From VRUE01 sp963737575 (GTDB taxonomy: Bacteria; Actinomycetota; Thermoleophilia; Solirubrobacterales; 70-9), in NCBI GenBank assembly GCA_963737575.1, contig CAVTTJ010000005.1, positions 1 to 64,000 on the forward strand: 64,000 nucleotides of DNA, read 5' to 3'. How positions within the stretch are numbered: position 1 is the first letter of the stretch; each line of letters starts with the position of its first letter. A program made the position numbers and the translations under genes. Under the pieces are notes generated by a model. The model worked only from the letters and a program-made list of their open reading frames with translations. It did no database searches and was not told where the DNA came from. This document shows positions 45,347 to 54,234 of this stretch, piece by piece.

Positions 45347-46683
45347 TCAGGGCCGGCGGCTGGGGATCTCGGCCCCGACGCCGGCGATCAGCCTCGCCCC
45401 GCGGCCGCGGGTGAAGAAGCTGATCGACCACCGGATCATGACCAGGAGCCGGTTCTGGAAGCCGATCAGGTACCAGAGGTGGACGAGCAGCCAGGTGAGC
45501 CAGGCGGGGAAACCGCTGAGCCGGACGACGTGGAGGTCGGCGACGGCGGCGGCGCGGCCGATGGTCGCGAGGTTCCCCTTGTCGCGGTAGTGGAACGGCT
45601 CGACCGCCCTGCCGGCGACCCGGGCGCGGACGGCGCGCGCCGCGTGGCGGCCCTCCTGCATCGCCACCGGCGCCACTCCGGGCAGCGCCTGTGGAGCCCC
45701 GTCCTCGCCGAGGACGCGGACCATGTCCCCGAGCGCGAAGACCTCCGGGTGGCCCGGAAGAGTCAGGTCGGGCTCGACCGTGACCCTGCCGGCCCGGTCG
45801 AGCTCTGCCCCTGACTCCTCCGCGAGCCTCGCCGCGAGTGAGGACGCCGTCACGCCCGCAGCCCAGATCACGTTCCCGGCGGGGATCTCCTCCGAGCCAC
45901 CGCCCGGCTCTTCGATCTTCACCGAGTGCTCGTCGATCCCGGTGACGGTGCGATCCAGAACGGGCGTCACGCCGAGGCGCTCGAGTGAGCGCGCGGCGCG
46001 CCGGGAGAGGGAGGGGGGAACGTCGAGAGCACCCTGTCGCCGGCCTCGATCAGCAGGACGCGGCCGTCCTTCGGGTCGATCGAGCGGAAGTTGCTCGGCA
46101 GCGTGCTGTTCGCGAGCTCGGCGATCTGCCCCGCCATCTCGACTCCGGTCGGCCCGGCCCCGACGACGACGAAGGTGAGGAGCGCCCGCCGCCGCTCTCG
46201 GTCGGGCTCCATCTCCGCCGCCTCGAAGGCGCTCAGCAGGCGGGCGCGAGCGCCGAGCGCGCTCTCCAGCGACTTCACCTCGGGCGCCGCCTCGCGCCAC
46301 TCGTCGTGGCCGAAGTAGGAGTAGCGCGAGCCGCCGGCGACGATCAGGGTGTCGTATTCCAGCGACTCGGGACGCGGCTCTCCCGCCCCCGGGATCACGT
46401 TCACCCTGCGCCCGTCGAGGTCGAAGCCGGTCACCTCGGCGAGCATCACCGCCACGTTCTCCTGGCGCTTGAAGATCTCCCTCAGCGGATAGCAGACCTC
46501 CGCCGGCGAGAGGGCGCCCGTCGCCACCTGGTAGGTGAGCGGCTGGAAGAGGTGGAAGTTGCGGCGGTCGACCAGGGTCAGCTCGACCGCGGCGCCGGCG
46601 AGGCTCTTGGCGGCGAGCAGGCCGCCGAAGCCACCGCCGACCACGACCACACGATGCACTCGTTGACCCGGATCGACGTCCAC
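45347..46683 (-). pseudogene. ndh: Type II NADH dehydrogenase (NDH-2), single frameshift in a C-run
   Basis: The N-terminal half (from 46683) has the FAD motif VVVVGGGFGGLLAAKSL, NFHLFQPLTYQVATGALSP and the NAD motif TFVVVGAGPTGVEMAGQIAE. At a run of six C on the coding strand (46013-46018) the frame breaks. Restoring one C gives FPPSLSRRAARSLERLGV and continues to the second half: VIWAAGVTASSLA, VFALGDMVRV, then the membrane-binding end (LTWLLVHLWYLIGFQNRLL). Total length would be about 445 residues, normal for NDH-2. The single homopolymer indel makes a sequencing error as likely as true inactivation. Confidence 0.8.
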
Positions 46684-46711
46684 CGTCCGGATTGTGGCGG
46701 CGCCTCGAGCG

Positions 46712-46900
46712 TCAGGTCCTCCGCTCGAGCTCGGCCACCTCCTCGGCCTTCTCGTCCGCCTTCCTCTGCGCCCGATCCAGCTCGTCCTTCTTCTCTCCCT
46801 TGCGTTCCTCGCGTTTGCCCTCGCGGCGCAGCGAGGCGTCGTCCGTCAGATCCCCCGCGGCCTGCTTCGCCCTGCCGGTGATCTTGTCGAGAATTCCCAT
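46712..46900 (-). CDS. CsbD-like small stress protein
   Basis: A 62-residue protein from ATG 46900, with AAAGG about 8 nt upstream. It has the CsbD-type start MGILDKITGRAKQAAGDLTD and then a highly charged helical region (REERKGEKKDELDRAQRKAD). Such proteins are abundant general-stress proteins of unknown mechanism. It lies between the NDH-2 gene and the glycosyltransferase gene on the same strand. Confidence 0.7.
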   Translation of the reverse strand: MGILDKITGRAKQAAGDLTDDASLRREGKREERKGEKKDELDRAQRKADEKAEEVAELERRT

Positions 46901-46934
46901 TTCGCAGCCTTTCCGGGTTGAGTACCGGCATCTA

Positions 46935-48230
46935 TTACCCCGTCGGGCCGCCGGCAATCGCCGTCTCGATCAGGTCGGCCGCGCGGCGGGTTCCCTCGAA
47001 CGCCCGGAGTTCCCTCGACATCGAGGCCAGGCGAGCCGAGAGCGCCTCGTCGCCGAGCAGCCGGTCGATCGCCCCGGTCAGCTCGGCGCCGTCGTGGCCA
47101 TACGTGTCGAGGCGGATGCCGAGACCGGTCTCATCCACGCGCTGGGCGTTGTCGTACTGGTCCCAGAACAGCGGCAGCACGACCATCGGCCTGCCGAAGA
47201 AGAGCGACTCGGTGACGGTGTTGTTGCCCCCGTGGGTGATGACCAGGTCCACCTGGGGCAGGATCGCGGTCTGGGGCAGGAACTCCTCGCCGACCATGTT
47301 GTCGGCGAGCTCGTACTCATCTGCCTGCGGGCCCTTCGAGACGATGACCCGGTAGGGGGCGCCGGCGAGCTCGGCGACCAGCTTCTCCATCAACGAGACG
47401 TCGGCCGAGCCGAGCGAGCCGAGGCTGAGATAGACCAGCGGCCCCTCGCGCTCGGCGAGCCGGGGTGGCAGCTCCCAATCGGGGTCGGTCGAGCGGACGC
47501 TCGCCTGGAGGTTGTGCCAGCTCGGGCCGAGCGGCTCGGCCCGCGGGTAGTCGATCTCCCCCGGGTAGAGATAGAGGTTCAGCAGCCGGCTCTCGTGGAT
47601 GAAGTCGTCGGCGGGCAGCGGCGGCGCGCCGCGCTCCTGGCAGAACTCGCTGAAGGCGGCGTGCATCTCGCCGAGCGCGTCACGGTAGGCGGCCCAGAAG
47701 CCCGGCCACTCGTCCCGGTCGGCCCCGGGGAGGCCGGAGAAGGTCGGCGGCACGTTGGAGGCCTTCATCTCCGCCGGGTTGCAGGAGGCGATCCGGGCCC
47801 ATGGTCTGCCGCAGGTGAGGAGGGCGGGGAAGGTGACGACGTTGTCCTCGACGACGAGGTCGGGCTCGACCTCGTCGATGATCTCGAGCAGCCGGTCGTC
47901 GACGTAGCGGGCACCATCGATCAGTGCCTGGAAGGTCGGCGCGATGAACCCCGAGAGCTGCTCGATCGTCGGCCGGCGGAAGACGGGGGCGGTTTCGCGG
48001 ATGAAGTCCTTCCAGAACTGGCCCGGGACCTCCTCGACCTCGGGTGACGGGTTGAGCCGCATCAGCCGCTCCTCGAAGCCCTGCTTCTCGAGTGTGCCCT
48101 CGAAGGACTCCTCGATGATGAACAGGACCCGGTGGCCGCGGCGGCGCAGAACGTCTCCGATTCCGACGCAGTTGTTGGTCGGGCCGAAGGCTCCCTCGGG
48201 GAAGAAGACGATCGTCGCGGAGTCGCTCAG
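46935..48230 (-). CDS. GT1-family glycosyltransferase (MGT-like), probable CTG start
   Basis: A protein of about 431 residues, the usual size of the family. The natural N-terminus (SDSATIVFFPEGAFGPTNNC) begins after CTG 48230, 5 nt from GGGAG. The nearest conventional start (ATG 48062) would delete 56 conserved residues. The C-terminal nucleotide-sugar domain has LVYLSLGSLGSADVSLMEKL and the signature THGGNNTVTESLFFGRPMVV with FWDQYDNAQRV. It transfers a sugar to a small-molecule acceptor in the cytoplasm; the acceptor is unknown. Confidence 0.88.
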   Translation of the reverse strand: MSDSATIVFFPEGAFGPTNNCVGIGDVLRRRGHRVLFIIEESFEGTLEKQGFEERLMRLNPSPEVEEVPGQFWKDFIRETAPVFRRPTIEQLSGFIAPTFQALIDGARYVDDRLLEIIDEVEPDLVVEDNVVTFPALLTCGRPWARIASCNPAEMKASNVPPTFSGLPGADRDEWPGFWAAYRDALGEMHAAFSEFCQERGAPPLPADDFIHESRLLNLYLYPGEIDYPRAEPLGPSWHNLQASVRSTDPDWELPPRLAEREGPLVYLSLGSLGSADVSLMEKLVAELAGAPYRVIVSKGPQADEYELADNMVGEEFLPQTAILPQVDLVITHGGNNTVTESLFFGRPMVVLPLFWDQYDNAQRVDETGLGIRLDTYGHDGAELTGAIDRLLGDEALSARLASMSRELRAFEGTRRAADLIETAIAGGPTG

Positions 48231-48319
48231 AAGAGCTCCCTCGTTGTCGCGACCGACCGGGCGAGCGCGGGACGCGTCATTGCTGGGAGAGGCTACTGGC
48301 CGACGCTATTCTCGGACCG

Positions 48320-48745
48320 ATGTCGGATCCGAGGTTCCCCCTGACCGGCGGCTGCGCATGCGGGCTCGTCCGATTCGAGGTCAGCGCCCCGCTCGTCGCC
48401 TCGAACTACTGCCACTGCACCCGGTGCCAGCGGCGCAGCGGTACCGCTGCGTCCGCCAACGCCCGGCCCGAGCCGGGCACGTTCCGACTCCTATCGGGCG
48501 AGGACGCCCTCCATGCCTGGAGGCCGCAGGGTGGCTGGGAGAAGCTGTTCTGCTCGGAATGCGGGCCAGCGGTCCTCAGCCGGGACCCCGGGGAACACGA
48601 TCGGATGAGCATCAGGATGGGGGCCTTCGACGAGGACCCGGGCATCCGCCCGAGCCTGCGCCAGTTCACCTCCTATGCGGCCGCCTGGGAGACGATCCCC
48701 GATGACGGGCTGCCTCGCCATGGCGAGAGCGCGCACGCCGACTGA
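48320..48745 (+). CDS. GFA/CENP-V-family zinc protein
   Basis: A 141-residue protein with the family zinc ligands GGCACGLVRFEV, SNYCHCTRCQRRSGT and FCSECGPAVLS. The fold is that of glutathione-dependent formaldehyde-activating enzyme homologues. Most relatives have no tested activity. It is transcribed divergently from the glycosyltransferase gene. Confidence 0.85.
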   Translation: MSDPRFPLTGGCACGLVRFEVSAPLVASNYCHCTRCQRRSGTAASANARPEPGTFRLLSGEDALHAWRPQGGWEKLFCSECGPAVLSRDPGEHDRMSIRMGAFDEDPGIRPSLRQFTSYAAAWETIPDDGLPRHGESAHAD

Positions 48746-48851
48746 CCGGTCGAGACGAAGCTCTCCGCAGGTTCCGGCGGAATCGTCGGCTAAGGGGCGA
48801 GAGGTTTGATAGCCCCTCGATTGGGGGAGGGTGCCCTATCGAGAGGAAGAA

Positions 48852-49712
48852 ATGCTCAAGCTCCGCCGATTCATCGTCCTCCTGTTCAGCGCCGCCGCAC
48901 TGCTCGCGATCCTTCCGGCGTCGCCGGCCCCGGCGGCTGTTCCGACCCGGTACGTGGCCTTAGGCGACTCCTACAGCGCCGCCTCCGGCGTCCTCCCACC
49001 GGATCTACTGGCGCCGCCCCAGTGCCTGCGCTCGAGCCGCAACTACCCGCACGACATTGCGCGGGCAATCGGAGCGCAGCTGAAGGACGTCACCTGCGGG
49101 GCGGCCGAGACCGGCGACTTCTTCGAAGCCCAGTACCCGGGGGTCGCCCCGCAGCTGAATGCGCTTGGGGCGGGCACCGAACTGGTGACGATGACGATCG
49201 GCGGCAACGACAGCAGCGTCTTCATCGACACGATCCTCGACTGCGGCTCAGCCGGCGTCCTCACGCTCGGCCAGGGCAGCCCCTGCCGGGATCGCTACGG
49301 ATCCTCCTTCGAAGAAACGATCAGGAATGTCACCTACCCGTCGCTGGTGCGGGCGCTCGGCGCGGTCGAGGCGAGGGCACCGGGGGCGAGGGTCGCGATC
49401 CTCGGATACCCCTGGATCATGCCGGCGACGGGAGGCTGCTTCGGCAAGATGCCGATCGCCAAGGGCGATGTCCCATACGTGCGGGGCATCGAGGCGACGC
49501 TGAACGACGCGATCAGCCGCGCCGCGGCGGCGACCGGTGCGACCTACGTCGACCTCAGCGGTGTATCCAACGGGCACGATGCCTGCCAGCCGAGCGGGGT
49601 CCGATGGATCGAGCCGGTCCTCGGTGGGACGAACCCGGTGATCGTGCACCCCAACGCGTTGGGGGAGTCCGGGATGGCCGCGCAGGCGCTCACGGTGCTC
49701 GGCCTGGTCTGA
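48852..49712 (+). CDS. Secreted SGNH/GDSL lipase-esterase
   Basis: A 286-residue secreted hydrolase; ATG 48852 follows GAGAGGAAGA. After a signal peptide (about 1-29) come block I VALGDSYSAASG (nucleophile Ser), block III TIGGNDSS (oxyanion Asn), and block V IVHPNALGESGM (catalytic His). Six Cys in the mature part suggest disulphides, as in Streptomyces SGNH esterases. It probably hydrolyses lipids or esters outside the cell. Its 3' end overlaps the convergent CFA gene by 23 nt. Confidence 0.88.
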   Translation: MLKLRRFIVLLFSAAALLAILPASPAPAAVPTRYVALGDSYSAASGVLPPDLLAPPQCLRSSRNYPHDIARAIGAQLKDVTCGAAETGDFFEAQYPGVAPQLNALGAGTELVTMTIGGNDSSVFIDTILDCGSAGVLTLGQGSPCRDRYGSSFEETIRNVTYPSLVRALGAVEARAPGARVAILGYPWIMPATGGCFGKMPIAKGDVPYVRGIEATLNDAISRAAAATGATYVDLSGVSNGHDACQPSGVRWIEPVLGGTNPVIVHPNALGESGMAAQALTVLGLV

Positions 49713-50994
49713 GGGCGGCGGCGGGCTTGGCGAAGAGGGCCTGGAGATCGCCGATCCGGCCCTCGCGGAAACCGGCCTCCGAGGAGCTGAGGTAGTAGTC
49801 CCAGAGCCGGCGGAAGCGCTCGTCGTAGCCGGCGGCGCGAAGTCGGACCCAGGCGGCGTTGAACCGCTCGCGCCAGGCCGCCAGCGTCGGCGGGTAGTGG
49901 GCCGTGATGTCCTCGGACCAGACCTGGCGCATGTCGGTGACCCGGGCGACGCACTCGGCGATGACGCCTCTCGACGGGAGGCACCCGCCGGGGAAGACGT
50001 GGGTGTTGGCGAAGCTCCGCGTCGCCTTCTCCGCCTCGTAGAGCCGGTCGTCGATGGTGATCGCCTGCAGCAGCATCAGGCCATCCGGCTCGAGCAGCGC
50101 CGAGCAGCGCTCGAAGAAGCGGTCGAAATGACGCCACCCGACCGCCTCGATCATCTCCACCGAGACGAGCCGGTCGTATCTACCGTCGAGGTCGCGGTAA
50201 TCGCGGTCGATCACCGTCACCCGGTCGGCCAGTCCCGCCTCCTCCACCCGCGCGAGGGCGAGAGCGCGCTGCTGGCTGGAGATCGTCGTCGTCGTCACCC
50301 GACAGCCCCTCTCGCGGGCCGCGTGCAGCGCCAGGCCTCCCCACCCGGTCCCGATCTCGACCAGGTGGTTCTCAGGGCCGAGGCTGAGCCTGTCGCAGAT
50401 CACCTCCAGCTTCGCGAGCTGTGCCTCCTCGATGCCGGCCGCCTCGCTTGCGAAGCGGGCGCACGAGTACATCATCCGCTCGTCGAGGAAGGCGGCGAAG
50501 AGGTCGTTGCCGAGGTCGTAGTGGGCGGAGATGTTCTGGCGGGCACCGGCCCGGGTGCCGTCGGGGACCAGATTCCGAACACGGTGGACGAAGCCCCGGA
50601 GGCGGGCGAGGAGGGCGCCCGCGTTGCCGGGCTCGCCCAGCTGACGGGCGGCGATCCGCAGCAGCGTGACGAGGTCATCGGTGTCCCAGAGCCCGTCCAC
50701 GTAGGCCTCGCCGAGGCCGACGCTTCCGTGCAGGGGGGAGCGCCAGGCGGCCGGGCTGTTGATCGTGACCGTCGCCCGCAGCTCGGCGTCCGCGGGGCCG
50801 AAGGAACGCGTCCGCGCCCCCTCGACGACGTCGATCCGCCCGGCGGTCACCCGGCTCAGGGCCTGGCCGAAGGCGGCACGCGCGAGCGCGTCCCTCACGG
50901 CGAGTTGTACCTCCTCGGGCGCCGTCCGTCCCGGTGCGGGAAGTAGCGGGCGCCCTTCAGCTTCGGCCGCAGCCAGAGCACACTGGTCATTCAA
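49690..50994 (-). CDS. Cyclopropane-fatty-acid synthase-family SAM methyltransferase
   Basis: A 434-residue enzyme. The N-terminal part (about 60-150) includes GSVGLGEAYVDGLWDTDDLV. The SAM domain has NISAHYDLGNDLFAAFLDER, MMYSCARF, the SAM loop VEIGTGWGGLALHAA, and SVEMIEAVGWRHFDRFF with FPGGCLPS later. It methylates unsaturated phospholipid acyl chains at the membrane surface, making cyclopropane or branched fatty acids. It begins 25 nt downstream of the PYROXD2-like oxidoreductase gene and is probably co-transcribed. Confidence 0.9.
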   Translation of the reverse strand: MNDQCALAAAEAEGRPLLPAPGRTAPEEVQLAVRDALARAAFGQALSRVTAGRIDVVEGARTRSFGPADAELRATVTINSPAAWRSPLHGSVGLGEAYVDGLWDTDDLVTLLRIAARQLGEPGNAGALLARLRGFVHRVRNLVPDGTRAGARQNISAHYDLGNDLFAAFLDERMMYSCARFASEAAGIEEAQLAKLEVICDRLSLGPENHLVEIGTGWGGLALHAARERGCRVTTTTISSQQRALALARVEEAGLADRVTVIDRDYRDLDGRYDRLVSVEMIEAVGWRHFDRFFERCSALLEPDGLMLLQAITIDDRLYEAEKATRSFANTHVFPGGCLPSRGVIAECVARVTDMRQVWSEDITAHYPPTLAAWRERFNAAWVRLRAAGYDERFRRLWDYYLSSSEAGFREGRIGDLQALFAKPAAALRPGRAP

Positions 50995-51019
50995 GCAGCA
51001 CTACCCGGCTCTATGAAGC

Positions 51020-52702
51020 TCAGGCGCCGGCGGTGCTCGGCCTGCGCTGGCGCCGCAGCTTCGGGAAGCGGCCGTCGCGGAGGATCCGCTTGGCGGCGTT
51101 GTGCCCGGGGGCGCCCATGACTCCGCCGCCGGGGTGGGTCCCGGCGCCGCAGAGGTAGAGGCCGTGGACCGGGGTCGCGTACCCGGACAGAAGCGGCGAG
51201 GGACGCATGAAGGCCATCTGGTCGAGGCCCTGCTCGCCCTGGAAGATCGAGCCGCCGACCATCCCGAAGATCCGCTCGATGTCCGGCGGGGCGAGGACCT
51301 CGCGCTCGAGGATCGCGTCGGGGACGTTGGGCGCGTAGCGGGCGAGGTGCTCGATGCAGGCGTCGGCGTAGCGCTCGCGGGCGCCATCGGGCCAGTCCTT
51401 CTCGTCGTGCGGCCCGTACTGGGTGAACATCGTCATCACCCAGGTGCCGTCGTCGGTGAGGCTCGAGTCGATCGCCGACGGCAGCTCGCACTCGACGTAG
51501 GGCTGCTCGGCCGGGCGGCCGCCGAGGGCGTCCTGCCAGGCGCGCTCCAGATACTCGATCGAGGGGGCGAGGTTGACGCCGGTATGGCGCAGCGTCTCCT
51601 GCATCTCGTCCGAGACGCCCTCGTAGCGCGGGGGCTCGGAGAGGACCATGTTGATCTTGACCGAGCCGCCGCGGGTCCGGTAGCGGCGCATGTCTTCGGC
51701 GACCTCGACGGGGAAGTTCTCGGCCCCGGTGAGGTCGAGGACGGTCGTCTTCGGGTGGGCGCCGGAGGCGACGATCGGCGCCCGGAGCTCCTCACCGCTC
51801 GCGAGGGTGACGCCGACGACGCGCTCGCCGCGGACGTCGATCGAGGCGACCTCTGCGTCGGTCCGGATCTCGGCGCCGGCGGCTCGGGCGGAGCCGGCGA
51901 TCGCCTCGCTGATCGCGCCCATGCCGCCGATCACATGGCCCCATGCACCCTCGATCCCGTTCAGTTCGCCGAGAGCGTGGTGGAGGAGGTTGTAGGCGGT
52001 CCCCGGCGTGTTGGGCCCGGCCCAGACACCGACAACGCCGGTCGAGGCGATCGACCCCTTGAGCGCGTCGTGCTCGAAGTAGTCGTCGAGGAGGTCGGCG
52101 ACCGACATCGTGAACATCCGGACCACCTCGTGGACCTCGGCCCGCGAGAGGCCCGCGGCACGGCTTGCCTCGCGGGCGAGGGAGAGGAGGTCGCGCGGGT
52201 GCTTTGAGCCGAGAGCCGGCGGTTCGCGCAGCATCATCGGCCGCAGGAACTCGGCGACGCGGAAGAGGCGGTCCTCGAACGGGGCGAAGTTGTCGGCGTC
52301 GCCGGGGGCGATCGAGCGGATCGAGTCGGCGGTCTGGCGGGCGTCGTCGTAGAAGACGATCGGCCCGTCCGGGGTCATCGCCGCGTAGGCGGGATCGAGC
52401 GGGACGGCGCGGTAGCCGAAGTCGTGGAGGCGTAGGTCGGAGACGATCTGCGGCTGAAGCATCGAGACGACGTAGGAGGCGCGGGAGACGCGCTTGCCCG
52501 GCCAGAGTTCCTCGGTCACGCAGGCGCCGCCGAGGATCGGCCGGCGCTCGAGGACGATGACGCGCATCCCGGAGCGTGCGAGATATGCGGCGGTCGTCAG
52601 GCCGTTGTGGCCGCCGCCGACGACGATCGCGTCGTATGTTCGCGGGAACCCGGTTGCCGCTGCCGGCGGGCGGGTGCTCGTTACGGCCTCCATCGGCGGC
52701 AT
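51020..52702 (-). CDS. FAD-dependent oxidoreductase, PYROXD2/phytoene-desaturase-like (first copy)
   Basis: A 560-residue flavoprotein; ATG 52702 or 52693. The N-terminal FAD motif is AIVVGGGHNGLTTAAYLARS, followed by LGGACVTEELWPG. The family middle GTAYNLLHHALGELNGIEGA and WGHVIGGMGAISEAIA, and the C-terminal GLYLCGAGTHPGGGVMGAPG, are present. PYROXD2-like enzymes oxidise C-C or C-N bonds of unknown substrates. A paralogue is at 59988. The promoter shares a palindrome with the divergent aminotransferase gene, and the same palindrome stands before the Rieske gene. Confidence 0.88.
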   Translation of the reverse strand: MPPMEAVTSTRPPAAATGFPRTYDAIVVGGGHNGLTTAAYLARSGMRVIVLERRPILGGACVTEELWPGKRVSRASYVVSMLQPQIVSDLRLHDFGYRAVPLDPAYAAMTPDGPIVFYDDARQTADSIRSIAPGDADNFAPFEDRLFRVAEFLRPMMLREPPALGSKHPRDLLSLAREASRAAGLSRAEVHEVVRMFTMSVADLLDDYFEHDALKGSIASTGVVGVWAGPNTPGTAYNLLHHALGELNGIEGAWGHVIGGMGAISEAIAGSARAAGAEIRTDAEVASIDVRGERVVGVTLASGEELRAPIVASGAHPKTTVLDLTGAENFPVEVAEDMRRYRTRGGSVKINMVLSEPPRYEGVSDEMQETLRHTGVNLAPSIEYLERAWQDALGGRPAEQPYVECELPSAIDSSLTDDGTWVMTMFTQYGPHDEKDWPDGARERYADACIEHLARYAPNVPDAILEREVLAPPDIERIFGMVGGSIFQGEQGLDQMAFMRPSPLLSGYATPVHGLYLCGAGTHPGGGVMGAPGHNAAKRILRDGRFPKLRRQRRPSTAGA

Positions 52703-52722
52703 CCTAGCATGAGATAGTGAAA

Positions 52723-52738
52723 TTGACTACAAGGTAAA
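52723..52738. promoter_or_regulatory. TTGAC-N6-GTCAA-type palindrome, copy 1
   Basis: TTGACTACAAGGTAAA lies in the 44-bp gap between two divergent genes. It differs from copy 2 (58763-58778) by a single base. Read on the minus strand it supplies a TTTACC -35-like element 17 bp from ATCTCA. The location suits a repressor site governing both directions; TetR genes are at 61603 and 62270. Confidence 0.55.
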
Positions 52739-52746
52739 CTGAACCC

Positions 52747-54159
52747 ATGGCAACCGCCCGAAACCCCGACGCCGACCGCCTCCAGAGCCTCGCGAAGCGT
52801 CACCTGATGCTCCATTTCTCCGACATGTCCGGCTACGCGGACGCGGACATCCCGATCATCGAGCGCGGCGAGGGATGCCACGTCTACGACATCGAGGGGC
52901 GCCGCTACATCGACGGCCTCTCCGGCCTCTACTGCGTCAACCTCGGCCACTCCCACGGCGACCGGATCGGCGACGCGGCCGCGGCCCAGATGCGCCGCCT
53001 GCCCTTCACCAGCAACTGGACCGTCGCCCACCCTCCGGGCATCGAGCTCGCGACGCGCCTCGCCGAGCTCTCACCGCCCGGCCTCGACCGGGCCTTCTTC
53101 ACCTCCGGCGGGGCGGAGTCGGTCGAGTCGGCGTGGAAGCTCGCCGTCCAGTGGCACGCGGCCAACGGCGAGCCCGGCCGGCGGAAGGTGATCGCCCGCC
53201 AGGACGCCTACCACGGCGTCACCACGGGGGCGCTGGCGATGACCGGGATCGAGGAATGCCGGGCACCCTTCGAGCCGCTCGGGGTGCCGGTGGTCCACGT
53301 CAGGAACACCAGCGCCTACCGCCACCCCGAGGGCGACGACGAGGACCGATTCAGGGCCGCGCTCCTGGCCGAAATCGAGGACACGATCGAGTCCGAGGGG
53401 GCCGGGACGATCGCGATGCTGATCGCCGAGCCGGTCCAGAACGCCGGCGGCTCGATCGTCCCCCCGGCGGGCTACTGGCAGGGCCTGCGGCAGATCTGCG
53501 ACCGCCACGGCATCCTCCTCTGCGCCGACGAGGTGATCTGCGCCTTCGGCCGTATCGGCCACTGGTTCGGGATCGAGCGCTTCGAGTGCATACCCGACAT
53601 GGCCACCTTCGCCAAGGGCCTGACCGGGGCCCACTTCGCGATGGGCGGGCTGCTGATCTCCGACCGGGTCGCGGCTCCGTTCCTCGACGGGCGCAGCAAC
53701 TACCTGCATGGATACACGTTCGGCGGCCACCCGGTGGGGGCAGCGGTGGCGCTGGCCGCGATCGAGACGATCGAGTCCGAGGGTGTGATCGAGAACGTCC
53801 GCGCCAACGAGGCGGTTGCCGGGGCCGCGCTGGAGGCGCTGCGCGACATCCCGATCGTCGGCGACGTCAGGGGGGCGGGGCACTTCTGGGCGGTCGAGCT
53901 CGTCCGCGACCAGGAGAGCCGCACGAGCTTCGACGGCCCGGCGGCCGAGTGGCTGCTCAAGGACGTCCTCTCCGAGGAGCTCTGGAGCCGCGGCCTGATC
54001 TGCCGGCTCGACGACCGCGCCGAACCCGTGGTCCAGATCGCTCCCCCTCTCGTCGCCTCGGCCGAGCTGATCGAGGAGATCGCGGCGATTCTCCGCGCCG
54101 GCCTCGAGACGGCGGCCGAACGTATGCGCGAGCGACCCGAGCTCGCCGGCGTCGCATAG
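52747..54159 (+). CDS. Class-III aminotransferase (putrescine/beta-alanine/omega type)
   Basis: A 470-residue PLP enzyme. Fold-type I class-III features are visible: GLSGLYCVNLGHSHGDRIGD, FFTSGGAESVESAWKLAVQW, ARQDAYHGVTTGAL, the LLCADEVICAFGR Asp that contacts PLP nitrogen, and the Schiff-base Lys in MATFAKGLTGAH. Closest in pattern to omega-amino/polyamine transaminases, which use pyruvate as acceptor and convert amines to aldehydes. It is divergent from a FAD oxidoreductase, sharing a regulatory palindrome. Confidence 0.9.
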   Translation: MATARNPDADRLQSLAKRHLMLHFSDMSGYADADIPIIERGEGCHVYDIEGRRYIDGLSGLYCVNLGHSHGDRIGDAAAAQMRRLPFTSNWTVAHPPGIELATRLAELSPPGLDRAFFTSGGAESVESAWKLAVQWHAANGEPGRRKVIARQDAYHGVTTGALAMTGIEECRAPFEPLGVPVVHVRNTSAYRHPEGDDEDRFRAALLAEIEDTIESEGAGTIAMLIAEPVQNAGGSIVPPAGYWQGLRQICDRHGILLCADEVICAFGRIGHWFGIERFECIPDMATFAKGLTGAHFAMGGLLISDRVAAPFLDGRSNYLHGYTFGGHPVGAAVALAAIETIESEGVIENVRANEAVAGAALEALRDIPIVGDVRGAGHFWAVELVRDQESRTSFDGPAAEWLLKDVLSEELWSRGLICRLDDRAEPVVQIAPPLVASAELIEEIAAILRAGLETAAERMRERPELAGVA

Positions 54160-54234
54160 CCTCCCGCGCAGCTTTCATCCACCGAACGGGTTGTTCGTGA
54201 GGGGCGCCGCGCGCCCGAAAGGACCAGGATCGAG

